From NCBI RefSeq assembly GCF_900961225.1, contig NZ_CAAHFN010000098.1:1-64000 (forward strand): a stretch of DNA of 64,000 nt, read 5' to 3'. This DNA is from Modicisalibacter radicis (GTDB lineage Bacteria; Pseudomonadota; Gammaproteobacteria; Pseudomonadales; Halomonadaceae). The notes beneath the pieces were generated by a model. It was not told the origin of the DNA, searched no databases, and worked only from the letters and a program-made list of their open reading frames with translations. The translations under genes were made by a program, and so were the position numbers. Every line of letters begins with the position of its first letter. Positions within the stretch are counted from its first letter, which is position 1. Below are positions 45,292 through 54,992 of this stretch, one piece after another.

Positions 45292-46629
45292 ATGTATGAC
45301 CTGCTGTTACGCCACCCTTTCATGAGCGATGCCGGGCGCGAGGCGTGCCAGGCCACGACGCTGGTACGGGCGATGTGCGACGTCGAGCTGGCGCTCGCCG
45401 CCGAGCAGCAGGCGCTCGGACTGTTGCCGGCGGGCAGTGCCGAAGCGATGGCCGAACAGCTCGAGGGGGTCGACTTCGATATCGCTGCGCTGGCACGGGA
45501 CACCGCCAAGGGTGGCAATGCGGCGATTCCCTTCGTCAAGCAGGCCCGGGCGGCGCTTGCCGACGACTTGAAAGGGGCCTTTCACCGTGGCGCGACCAGC
45601 CAGGACATCGTCGACAGCGCGCTGATGCTGCTGCTCAAGCCGCGCCTTGAGCGCTGCTCGCGACTGCTCGGGCAGAGTCTCGCCGATGGCGCGGCGCTGA
45701 TGCAACGCCATCGCGACACGCCGATGATCGGTCGCACGCTGATGCAGCAGGCGCTGCCGATCACCTTCGGCGCCAAGGTCGGCCAATGGCTGTGGGGGCT
45801 GCATCAGGCCCGCCAGCGCCTCGACACGGCGATCGACAGCGGTCTCTACCTGCAGTTCGGCGGGGCGGTGGGCGTGCATTCGGGGCAGGGCGAACACGGC
45901 GTCGCGCTGATGGAGGGCATGGCCCGGCGACTGGGGCTCAGCGAACCCTGGCTGCCGTGGCACACCGATCGTCAGCCGATCCATGCGCTGGGCTGCGCGC
46001 TGGATGGCGTCGCCGTGGCCGCCGAGAAGATCGCCCTCGACGTGGCGCTGATGACCCAGACCGAAGTCGGCGAGCTGGCCGAGCCGGCCGAGGCCGGTGT
46101 CGGCGAGTCGTCGTCGATGCCGCACAAGCGCAACCCGGTGGGCTGCGCGCGGATCCGTGCCGCGGCGCGCCAGATTCACGGTGCCTTGAGCGTGCTCGTC
46201 AACGCCGGCGCCCAGCCACTGGAGCGTGGGCTGGGCGAGTGGCACGCCGAATGGGCGCCGCTGGTCGATGGCGTGCTGCTGTTGGAGGGGGCGCTGGAAA
46301 CCCTCGGCCACCTGCTCGCGGGGCTGGAAGTCGATACGCAGGCCATGGCGCGCAACCTGGAGGTGACCGGGGGGGCGATCATGGCCGAACCGGTGGCGCG
46401 GGTGCTGCAGACGGTCCTGAACAACGACGACGCCAGGCGGGTGGCCCGCGAGGCCAGTGAAGTGGCGCGTCGCGACGGGATCGCCTATGCCGATGCGTTG
46501 CTGGCCCATGAGCGGGTCGCGGGCAGCAACATCGATGCCGCGGCGCTACGCGAGGCGGTGCGTCCGGAGTTATACATTGGTAGCAGTCGAGCGCTCGCCG
46601 AGCGTGTGGGCGAACGTCTCAAGGGCTAA
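45292..46629 (+). CDS. pcaB: 3-Carboxy-cis,cis-muconate cycloisomerase
   Basis: Lactonises the product of protocatechuate 3,4-cleavage to 4-carboxymuconolactone. The 445-aa protein belongs to the fumarase/aspartase superfamily with the signature GESSSMPHKRNPVGC, and the earlier TSQDIVDSA segment with the conserved serine/glutamine region. ATG 45292 fits the family N-terminus (MYDLLLRHPFMSD); ATG 45286 is an alternative. A GC-rich hairpin (46677-46698) follows. pcaB is here the head of the pca block rather than after pcaGH. Confidence 0.95.
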   Translation: MYDLLLRHPFMSDAGREACQATTLVRAMCDVELALAAEQQALGLLPAGSAEAMAEQLEGVDFDIAALARDTAKGGNAAIPFVKQARAALADDLKGAFHRGATSQDIVDSALMLLLKPRLERCSRLLGQSLADGAALMQRHRDTPMIGRTLMQQALPITFGAKVGQWLWGLHQARQRLDTAIDSGLYLQFGGAVGVHSGQGEHGVALMEGMARRLGLSEPWLPWHTDRQPIHALGCALDGVAVAAEKIALDVALMTQTEVGELAEPAEAGVGESSSMPHKRNPVGCARIRAAARQIHGALSVLVNAGAQPLERGLGEWHAEWAPLVDGVLLLEGALETLGHLLAGLEVDTQAMARNLEVTGGAIMAEPVARVLQTVLNNDDARRVAREASEVARRDGIAYADALLAHERVAGSNIDAAALREAVRPELYIGSSRALAERVGERLKG

Positions 46630-46676
46630 GAAGAGGATTGTTTTAAAAGCCGTTTCAGGGATCCGGGGAAACAGCG

Positions 46677-46698
46677 ACGGGCCGCGCAGACGGCCCGT
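46677..46698 (+). terminator. Hairpin after pcaB
   Basis: ACGGGCCG (46677-46684) pairs with CGGCCCGT (46691-46698) around a six-base loop, 48 bases past the pcaB stop. Only a few T's follow, so termination may be partial. It precedes the separate pcaI promoter region. Confidence 0.5.
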
Positions 46699-46734
46699 TC
46701 GCGTTTGACGCGCCGAGCGGATCTGGATTAGCTT

Positions 46735-46768
46735 GTTCGTATTGCAAACCTGTGTTCACCAGACGAAC
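46735..46768. promoter_or_regulatory. Tandem PcaR-like operators before pcaI
   Basis: Two 15-bp sites, GTTCG-TATTG-CAAAC (46735-46749) and GTTCA-CCAGA-CGAAC (46754-46768), each with one mismatch to GTTCG-N5-CGAAC. Their centres are 19 bp apart, just under two helical turns. The second site ends 23 bases before the pcaI ATG. Confidence 0.65.
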
Positions 46769-46791
46769 ATTATGCGTTGAGAGACGATATC

Positions 46792-47610
46792 ATGGCCGAA
46801 TTCCTCAACCTGCATGACGCGGTGGCGCGCTACGTCGACGACGGCGCCACGGTGGCCATGGAGGGCTTCACCCACCTGATTCCATTCGCCGCCGGTCACG
46901 AGATCATTCGCCAGGGCAAGCGCGACCTGACCCTGATCCGCATGACCCCCGACCTGATCTACGATCAGTTGATCGGCGCCGGCTGCGTCAGGAAGCTGAT
47001 CTTTTCCTGGGGCGGCAATCCCGGCGTCGGCTCGCTGCATCGGCTGCGCGACGCGGTGGAGAAGGACTACCCGAATCACGTCGAGATCCTCGAACACAGC
47101 CACGCGGCGATGGCCTGCGCCTACGAGGCCGGCGCCTCGGGTCTGCCGCTGGCGGTGCTGCGCGGCTACGTGGGCAGCGACCTGCCCAAGGTCAACGACC
47201 AGATCAAGTTCATCGAGTGCCCCTTCACCGGCGAGAAGCTCGCCGCGGTGCCGTCGATCCGCCCCGACGTCAGCGTGGTTCATGCACAGAAGGCCGACCG
47301 CAAGGGCAACGTGCTGGTCGAGGGGATCATCGGCGTGCAGAAGGAGGCGGTGCTGGCGGCCAGGCACAGCATCGTCACCGTCGAGGAGATCGTCGACGAC
47401 CTGGGCGCCACGCCCAACGCCTGCGTGATTCCCGGCTGGGCGGTCAGCACCGTGGCGGTCGCCGAGAAGGGCGCCTACCCGTCGTACGCTCACGGCTACT
47501 ATCCGCGCAACAACCGCTTCTACAAGGAGTGGGATGCCATTGCCCGCGATCGCGGCGCCTTCAACGAATGGCTCGAGAAGAACGTCCTCACTGCGGGAGG
47601 AGATGCCTGA
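46792..47610 (+). CDS. pcaI: 3-Oxoadipate CoA-transferase subunit A
   Basis: Transfers CoA from succinyl-CoA to beta-ketoadipate together with PcaJ. The 272-aa protein is a class I CoA-transferase alpha subunit with GATVAMEGFTHLIPFAAGHE near the N-terminus, where the glycine loop lies, and ADRKGNVLVEG further on. ATG 46792 fits the family N-terminus. The stop overlaps the pcaJ start by one base. Confidence 0.94.
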   Translation: MAEFLNLHDAVARYVDDGATVAMEGFTHLIPFAAGHEIIRQGKRDLTLIRMTPDLIYDQLIGAGCVRKLIFSWGGNPGVGSLHRLRDAVEKDYPNHVEILEHSHAAMACAYEAGASGLPLAVLRGYVGSDLPKVNDQIKFIECPFTGEKLAAVPSIRPDVSVVHAQKADRKGNVLVEGIIGVQKEAVLAARHSIVTVEEIVDDLGATPNACVIPGWAVSTVAVAEKGAYPSYAHGYYPRNNRFYKEWDAIARDRGAFNEWLEKNVLTAGGDA

Positions 47611-48383
47611 TGACGACCCAATACACCTCTGCGGAAATGATGACCGTCACCGCGGCGCGGGCACTGGAAAACGGCAGCACCTGCTTCGTGGGCATCGGCC
47701 TGCCTTCCGAGGCGGCCAACCTGGCGCGGCTGACCCACGCCCCCGATGTGGTGCTGATCTACGAATCCGGCACGTTGCAGACCAAGCCCGAGGTCCTGCC
47801 GCTGTCGATCGGCGACGGTGAACTGTGCGAGACCGCCTTGACCACCGTGTCGGTACCCGAGATGTTCCGCTACTGGCTGCAGGGCGGCAAGGTCGACGTG
47901 GGCTTTCTGGGCACCGCGCAGATCGATCGTTACTGCAACCTCAACACCACCCTGATCGGCGACTACACCGCACCCAAGGTGCGCCTGCCGGGGGGCGGCG
48001 GGGCGCCCGAGATCGCCACCAACGCCGGCGAGATCTTCATCACCCTCAAGCACTCCACGCGCACCTTCGTCGACGAGGTGGACTTCGTCACCACGCTGGG
48101 CTTCGGGCGTGACGGCAAGGGCCGCGATGGCGTGCCCAATATCGGCAAGGGCCCGACCCGAGTGATCACCGACCTGTGCGTGATGCGCCCCGACCCCGAC
48201 ACCAGGGAGCTGGTGGTCGTCTCGCTGCACCCGGGAGTGAGCGCCGCGCAGGTGCAGGAGGCCACCGGCTGGGAGATCCGTTTCGCCGAGACGCTCGAGA
48301 CCACCGAGGCGCCCAGCGAGAAAGAGCTGAGCGTGCTGCGCGAACTCAAGGACAGGACCGACCGCCACCACGCCGGCGAATAA
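47610..48383 (+). CDS. pcaJ: 3-Oxoadipate CoA-transferase subunit B
   Basis: Beta subunit of the transferase, carrying the catalytic glutamate in the IYESGT motif (about E52). The 257-aa protein also shows CFVGIGLPSEAANLA and LPGGGGAPEIATNAGE. GGGAGGAG precedes the ATG. Coupled to pcaI. Confidence 0.94.
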   Translation: MTTQYTSAEMMTVTAARALENGSTCFVGIGLPSEAANLARLTHAPDVVLIYESGTLQTKPEVLPLSIGDGELCETALTTVSVPEMFRYWLQGGKVDVGFLGTAQIDRYCNLNTTLIGDYTAPKVRLPGGGGAPEIATNAGEIFITLKHSTRTFVDEVDFVTTLGFGRDGKGRDGVPNIGKGPTRVITDLCVMRPDPDTRELVVVSLHPGVSAAQVQEATGWEIRFAETLETTEAPSEKELSVLRELKDRTDRHHAGE

Positions 48384-48443
48384 GTTCGGCTGGAACGGCC
48401 TGCGCTCGACCATACGGCGTTAGAAAGCACTTCGGAATACTCA

Positions 48444-48459
48444 TTGACACATACGTCAA
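48444..48459. promoter_or_regulatory. Inverted repeat TTGAC-N6-GTCAA before pcaF
   Basis: A perfect 16-bp palindrome in the 157-base gap between pcaJ and pcaF. It includes a consensus TTGACA that could be a -35 hexamer, so it may be promoter and operator in one. No convincing -10 is visible 17 bases on. Confidence 0.3.
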
Positions 48460-48540
48460 CTCCGTTTCCTCACTGCTTTCTGCCTTGTCTGGCCATCGCT
48501 CGCCGCGTTTCAGCTCGAATTATTGATAAAGGAGTGCGTT

Positions 48541-49758
<1,218 letters not shown>

Positions 49759-49768
49759 GGAGGCTGCA

Positions 49769-50950
49769 ATGGCATTTCTCGACATCAATGGCCGCAGCGT
49801 CGCCTACCGCCTGCTGGGCAGCGAGGCCAACCCGCTGATGCTGCTGGCGCACCCGCTGGGCATGACCCAGGCGGTGTGGGACGACGTGCTGGCCCGGCTG
49901 CTGCCGCGCTACCGCGTGCTGACCTGGGACCTGCCGGGACACGGTGCCAGCCAGGCCTGGCCTGCGCAGGGCGGCGATATCACCGCGGCCGACCTGGCGC
50001 TCGAGGCGCTGGCGCTGGCGGATCACGCCGGCGGCGGACGTTTTCATTTCGTCGGCACCTCGATCGGCGGCGTGGTCGGCCAGCAACTTGTCGCCGCCCA
50101 TGCCGAGCGGCTGCTGTCGGCGACCCTGACCAATACCGGTGCGGTGATCGGCACTGCCGAGCTGTGGAATACCCGTGCGCGGCGCGTGCGTGAAGAGGGT
50201 CTGGCGGCGATGGCCGAGGAGATCGTGCCGCGCTGGTTCGCGCCGGCGCTCGTCGCCGCCGATCCGGCGTTGAAGGCCGGCTGGTGCGTACAGATGGGGC
50301 GTGGCGATGACGAATCCTACGCCCGACTGTGCGAGATGCTGGGACGCGACTCCTTCACCGATCGGCTGCACGGCAAGTCGGTCAGCATCCAGCTGCTGGG
50401 CGGCGGCGAGGACATGGCCACGCCGCCGGCGACGCTCGAGGCGCTGGCCGAGGAGTGCGATGGCGCGCCGCTGGAGATCTTCGACGGCGTCGGTCACGTG
50501 CCCTCGGTGGAAGTGCCCGAACGGCTGGCGGCCGTGTTGCTGGCAACGCTCATGGTGGACCCGGGCGATGTCGGCGAGCGGGGCGTCGATTACGCGACGG
50601 GCCTGGAGACCCGCAAGCAGGTACTCGGCGAAGCGCACGTGGCCCGCGCGTCGGGCAAGGCGACCAGCCTGGACGCGCCCTTCCAGCAGATGATCACCCG
50701 GCTGGCCTGGGGCGAGCTGTGGAGCAACGACGACCTGACGCGACGCGAGCGCAGCATGATCACCACCGGGATTCTCGCCGCGCTGGGCCGTGAGGAGCTG
50801 GAGCTGCATCTCAAGACCGCTCAGCGCATCGGCCTGTCCGAGGCCGAGTTGCGCCAGGTGCTCATGCATGTCGCCGTCTATGCTGGCGTGCCCGCCGCGA
50901 ATCATGCCTTTTCGCTGGCCAAGCAGCTGGGCTGGGGCAACGGGTCGTGA
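49769..50950 (+). CDS. pcaDC: Fused 3-oxoadipate enol-lactonase and 4-carboxymuconolactone decarboxylase
   Basis: A 393-aa two-domain protein. Residues 1 to about 260 are an alpha/beta hydrolase (PcaD) with LAHPLGMTQAVWDD, nucleophile S98 in FVGTSIGG and the histidine in DGVGHVPSVE. Residues about 265-393 are the AhpD-like decarboxylase (PcaC) with RRERSMITTGILAALGRE and MHVAVYAGVPAANHAF. It would turn carboxymuconolactone into beta-ketoadipate in one polypeptide. The same fusion is known as PcaL in actinobacteria and occurs in some proteobacteria. Confidence 0.94.
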   Translation: MAFLDINGRSVAYRLLGSEANPLMLLAHPLGMTQAVWDDVLARLLPRYRVLTWDLPGHGASQAWPAQGGDITAADLALEALALADHAGGGRFHFVGTSIGGVVGQQLVAAHAERLLSATLTNTGAVIGTAELWNTRARRVREEGLAAMAEEIVPRWFAPALVAADPALKAGWCVQMGRGDDESYARLCEMLGRDSFTDRLHGKSVSIQLLGGGEDMATPPATLEALAEECDGAPLEIFDGVGHVPSVEVPERLAAVLLATLMVDPGDVGERGVDYATGLETRKQVLGEAHVARASGKATSLDAPFQQMITRLAWGELWSNDDLTRRERSMITTGILAALGREELELHLKTAQRIGLSEAELRQVLMHVAVYAGVPAANHAFSLAKQLGWGNGS

Positions 50951-51042
50951 AAGCGAATTCCGTGCGACCGCCATCGCCGAAAAGCGGTGGTACAACCGTG
51001 AACCCAGCCAGGTCTTTTTCGATAACAAGAGGAATCAACGCC

Positions 51043-52065
51043 ATGAACCGTACGCTAACCTGCATGCTCGCCCTTTCCCTGACGGCTGCCGCCGTCTCCA
51101 CCGCCCAGGCGGAAACGACGCTGCGCATGTCGCATTTCTGGCCGGGTGCCTCCGCCATCAACAAGCAGATCTTCGAGGCCTGGGCCGAGCAGGTGGAGAA
51201 GGACGCCAATGGCGAGCTCGAGATCGAGAACTATCCCTCCCAGACCTTGAGCCAGGCCGACGAGACTTACGACGCCGCGGTCAACGGCATCGCCGACATC
51301 GGGATTACCGCTCAGGGCTACACCAACGGTCGCTTTCCGCTGAGCCAGATCGTCGAGCTGCCGGGCGTTGCCGAGTCGGCCCCTCAAGGCGCCTGCGTCC
51401 TGCAGACGCTCTACGACGATGGCCAGATCGCCGGCGAGTACGACGATACGCATGTGCTGTTCATGTTCACCACGGGACCTGGCTATATCCACACCCAGGA
51501 GACCGACGTGCAGAAGCCCAGTGACCTCGAGGGGCTGCGCATCCGTCGGCCCACCGCGGTCGCCGGCGACATCCTCGAGAACATGGGGGCACAGCCGGTG
51601 GGCATGCCCGCCCCGGAGATCTACACCTCGATGCAGCGCGGCGTGATCGACGGGCTGAGCTTCCCCTGGGAGGGCATGAAGACGTTCCGGCTCAACGAGC
51701 TGGCCGAATACCACACCCAAGTGCCGTTCTACACGCTGATCTTCGTGGCCACCATGAGCCAGCGCACCTACGACAGTCTCTCTGCCGAGCAGCAAGAAGC
51801 CATCGACGAGAACTCGGGCATGAAGTGGGCCGACAACGCGGGCGAGGTCTTCGCTTCGATCGATGCGGCCGGCAAGCAGGAGGCCGTAGAGGCGGGGCAC
51901 ACCATCCGGGTCATCGACAACCCGCTGGAGGATTCCGCATGGCAGAAGCCGCTCGAGGCGGGGATCGAGAACTACCTTGCCGACCTCGAGTCCCGCGGCC
52001 TCGACCAGGCGCGTGATGTCTATCACGCCGCGCTGGAAGCGCGTCAAGCCTGCTCAGCCGAATAA
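51043..52065 (+). CDS. TRAP transporter solute-binding protein (DctP), copy A
   Basis: A 340-aa periplasmic receptor with signal peptide through STAQA and the DctP fold. It shares long stretches with the proteins at 53961 and 57666: RMSHFWPG, GRFPLSQIVELPGV, FTTGPGYIHT, RRPTAVAGD and QPVGMPAPEIYTSMQRGVIDG. 18 bases upstream of dctQ, so it is the primary receptor of this transporter. Placement after pcaDC suggests an aromatic or ring-cleavage acid as ligand. Confidence 0.9.
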   Translation: MNRTLTCMLALSLTAAAVSTAQAETTLRMSHFWPGASAINKQIFEAWAEQVEKDANGELEIENYPSQTLSQADETYDAAVNGIADIGITAQGYTNGRFPLSQIVELPGVAESAPQGACVLQTLYDDGQIAGEYDDTHVLFMFTTGPGYIHTQETDVQKPSDLEGLRIRRPTAVAGDILENMGAQPVGMPAPEIYTSMQRGVIDGLSFPWEGMKTFRLNELAEYHTQVPFYTLIFVATMSQRTYDSLSAEQQEAIDENSGMKWADNAGEVFASIDAAGKQEAVEAGHTIRVIDNPLEDSAWQKPLEAGIENYLADLESRGLDQARDVYHAALEARQACSAE

Positions 52066-52083
52066 GGTCTAGGAGAGAACGGT

Positions 52084-52611
52084 ATGCAGCAAGGGCTCAC
52101 TCGGCTCAGCCACTGGCTGGGTTCCCTGTGCAGACTCATAGCCGGCGTGGCGCTGCTGGCATTGTTGTCGGTCACCATCCTCGATGTGGGGTTGCGCTAT
52201 CTGAGCCGGCTGACCGAGGGCGCGATCTCGCTGAGCGTCTCCGGCAGCGTGGAACTGGTCAGCTATCTGTTGCTGTTCTCCCTGCTCGCAGCCATGGCCG
52301 CGAGCGTCGAGAAGAGCCAGGTGGTGGTCGAGGCGCTGACCCATCGCATGAACGAGGCGCTCAAGACGCGTCTGCATGGCTTTTATCTGATCGGGTTCGC
52401 CGTGATGGGGTTCATTCTCTGCACGGGACTGATCGATTCGGGCATGAGCGCGCTCGAGCATGGTGAGGTCACGCAGGACCTGCGCATTTCCATGGGACCC
52501 ATCTATCTTTTTGCCGCCTTCCTGAGTGCGTTGCTCAGCTTGCGCAGCCTGCTGCATGTGCTGCTGAGCGGTGTCTTCGGTCAAGAGGAGGAAACCGCTC
52601 ATGGGGAGTGA
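52084..52611 (+). CDS. TRAP transporter small permease (DctQ)
   Basis: A 175-aa four-helix protein (LIAGVALLALLSVTILDVGLRY at the N-terminus; ELVSYLLLFSLLAAMAASVEKSQVVVE in the middle). Works with DctM below. AGGAGAG precedes ATG. Its end overlaps the dctM start by 11 bases. Confidence 0.88.
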   Translation: MQQGLTRLSHWLGSLCRLIAGVALLALLSVTILDVGLRYLSRLTEGAISLSVSGSVELVSYLLLFSLLAAMAASVEKSQVVVEALTHRMNEALKTRLHGFYLIGFAVMGFILCTGLIDSGMSALEHGEVTQDLRISMGPIYLFAAFLSALLSLRSLLHVLLSGVFGQEEETAHGE

Positions 52612-53887
52612 AATGATCGGCGGCATCGGCCTGGCCTTGCTGCTGGTGCTGATGATGCTGCGCGTGCCGGTGGCGCTGACGATGCTCATCGTCGGCGTGG
52701 TGGGCTTTGCGCAGGTCATCAACATCGGCGCGGCCCTGTCGATGGTCAAATCCGTGCCCGTGGAGGTGCTGTCGAACTACAGCTTCAGCGCGGTGCCCAT
52801 GTTCATCCTCATGGGCGTGCTGGCCGCGCACTCGGGAATGGCGGGCAAGCTGTTCAATTCCACCCGCGTTATCTGTGGCGGCTGGAAAGGCGGCCTGGCC
52901 ATCGCGGCGATCGGTTCTTGCGGCATCTTCTCGGCGATTTCCGGTTCCTCTCTGGCTACCGCGAGCACCATGACCCGCGTCGCGCTGCCGGAGATGGAGC
53001 GTTACGGCTACAACCGCGGTCTTGCCACGGGCGCGCTGGCCGCCGGCGGCACGTTGGGCATCATGATTCCGCCGAGCATCGCGCTTTTGATCTACGCCAT
53101 TCTCACCGAGCAATCGGTGGGCGACATGTTCATGGCGGGGCTCATTCCCGGGCTGATGGGGCTGCTGTTCTATTCCCTGGCGATCACGGTGGTGATGCGG
53201 CTCAATCCCTCGTTGGCCGTGGCCGGCGAATCCACCTCCTGGGGAGAGAAGGTCAGGTCCCTGGTGGGCCTGGTGCCCTTCTTCGGGGTCTTTCTGCTGC
53301 TCATCCTGGGGATCTATTACGGCGCCTTCACGCCCACCGAGGGGGCGAGCGTCGGGGCCTTCGCCACCTTGCTGTATGCCGTGGTCAAGGGCATGCGGGC
53401 CAGGGGATTGTGGCAGTCGGTACAGGAGACCCTGGCCTTGTCGGCGGTGGTGTTCTTCATGCTGGTCGGTGCCGAGACGCTGGGCTACTTCATCTCGGTG
53501 TCGCGGATCTCCTTCACCATCAGCGACTTCCTGTTCAGCCTGGATCTCACTCCGATCGTCGTGCTGCTGTGCATCCTGCTGCTGTATTTCGTGCTCGGCA
53601 TGTTCATGGACTCCATCGCCATGCTGGTGATTACCGTGCCGGTGGTGTTTCCGATCATCCAGAGCGTGGGCATCGATCCGGTGTGGTTCGGTATCGTGAC
53701 GGTACTGACCGTCGAGCTGGGCCTGATCACGCCACCGGTGGGGATGAACGTCTTCGTCATCAAGGCCATGGCCCCGCATGTGGGATTGGGTGAAATATTC
53801 AAGGGGGTCGCGCCCTTTATCGTCGCCGATTTCGTGCGCCTGGCGCTATTGATCGCTTTCCCCGTGCTCAGCCTGTTTCTGATTTGA
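52601..53887 (+). CDS. TRAP transporter large permease (DctM)
   Basis: A 428-aa multispanning permease with FSAISGSSLATASTMTRVALPEM and AAGGTLGIMIPPSIALLIYA, the hallmark DctM segments. ATG 52601 has AGGAGG nine bases upstream; ATG 52613 is an alternative. Together with dctQ it is the only membrane pair for the three similar receptors in this part of the window. Confidence 0.93.
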   Translation: MGSEMIGGIGLALLLVLMMLRVPVALTMLIVGVVGFAQVINIGAALSMVKSVPVEVLSNYSFSAVPMFILMGVLAAHSGMAGKLFNSTRVICGGWKGGLAIAAIGSCGIFSAISGSSLATASTMTRVALPEMERYGYNRGLATGALAAGGTLGIMIPPSIALLIYAILTEQSVGDMFMAGLIPGLMGLLFYSLAITVVMRLNPSLAVAGESTSWGEKVRSLVGLVPFFGVFLLLILGIYYGAFTPTEGASVGAFATLLYAVVKGMRARGLWQSVQETLALSAVVFFMLVGAETLGYFISVSRISFTISDFLFSLDLTPIVVLLCILLLYFVLGMFMDSIAMLVITVPVVFPIIQSVGIDPVWFGIVTVLTVELGLITPPVGMNVFVIKAMAPHVGLGEIFKGVAPFIVADFVRLALLIAFPVLSLFLI

Positions 53888-53960
53888 TTCCAGCAGGAAA
53901 CCGACTCGCTGAATCGACAAATCCACACGCCAGCAATCAAGAAACGATGAGGTATCAACA

Positions 53961-54974
53961 ATGAAAACAATCTATCATGCCGCCGGTCTGACCCTCGGAT
54001 TGGCCCTTTTGCCCAGCTTGGCACAGGCGGAAACCCTGCGCCTGGCGCATGTCTGGCCAGGAGGCTCCAAGATCGACAAGGAGATCTTCCAGGCCTGGGC
54101 CGACAGCGTGGAGGAAGCCTCGGAGGGCCGCCTGGAGGTACAGGTATTCCCCGGCCAGACGCTGGCCAAGTCGGATGCCACCTACGAAGCGGTGGTGAAC
54201 GGCATTGCCGATATCGGCGCCACGGCGCAGGGCTACAACTCGGGGCGTTTCCCCCTGACGCAGGTCGTCGAGGTGCCCGGTGTTTCCAACAGCAGTCGGC
54301 AAGGTTCCTGCGTGCTGCAGAAACTCTACGATCAGGGCGACCTCGACCGGGAGTACTCGGACACGCATGTGCTTTTCCTGTTCACGACCGGGCCGGGTTA
54401 TCTGCATGCCAAGGACAAGCGCCTCGAGAAACCCGGTGACCTGGAAGGCATGCGCCTGCGTCGGCCGACTTCGCTGGTCGGCGACATGATGGCGGATCTC
54501 GGCGCGCAGCCCGTGGGCATGCCCGCCCCCGACATCTACACGTCGCTGCAACGCGGCGTCATGGATGGCTTGAGTATCAACTGGGAAGGCGCCAAGACGT
54601 TCCGGGTCAACGAGCTCGTCAACTATCACACCGAGGTGCCGCTGTACGATCTGGCACTGATCGCGACGATGAACCAGGACGACTACGCCAGCCTGCCGGA
54701 CGATCTCAAGAAAGTCATCGATGACCACAGCGGCATGGAATGGTCGATGAAGGCCGCCAGCGTCTACGACGAATTGATCGAGGAAGGACGTCAGGAAGCG
54801 CTCGATGCGGGTGATGAAATCATCACCGTCGAGAATCCGCTCGAAGATGCCGACTGGGGGCCCGTGCTCAAGGACACCATCGATCGTTATGTCAGCGGTT
54901 TGCAGCAGGATGGACTGCCCGGGGAACAGACATACGATAGTGTCATGACTCTCAAGGCGTCCTGCGACGCCTGA
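53961..54974 (+). CDS. TRAP transporter solute-binding protein (DctP), copy B
   Basis: A 337-aa paralogue of copies A and C with signal peptide through SLAQA. Conserved parts include LAHVWPGGSKIDKEIFQAWADSV, ADIGATAQGYNSGRFPLTQ and QPVGMPAPDIYTSLQRGVMDG. It follows dctM by 73 bases. A second receptor on one membrane pair would widen the ligand range. Confidence 0.88.
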   Translation: MKTIYHAAGLTLGLALLPSLAQAETLRLAHVWPGGSKIDKEIFQAWADSVEEASEGRLEVQVFPGQTLAKSDATYEAVVNGIADIGATAQGYNSGRFPLTQVVEVPGVSNSSRQGSCVLQKLYDQGDLDREYSDTHVLFLFTTGPGYLHAKDKRLEKPGDLEGMRLRRPTSLVGDMMADLGAQPVGMPAPDIYTSLQRGVMDGLSINWEGAKTFRVNELVNYHTEVPLYDLALIATMNQDDYASLPDDLKKVIDDHSGMEWSMKAASVYDELIEEGRQEALDAGDEIITVENPLEDADWGPVLKDTIDRYVSGLQQDGLPGEQTYDSVMTLKASCDA

Positions 54975-54992
54975 TCGCCTTGGCGTGGCCCG

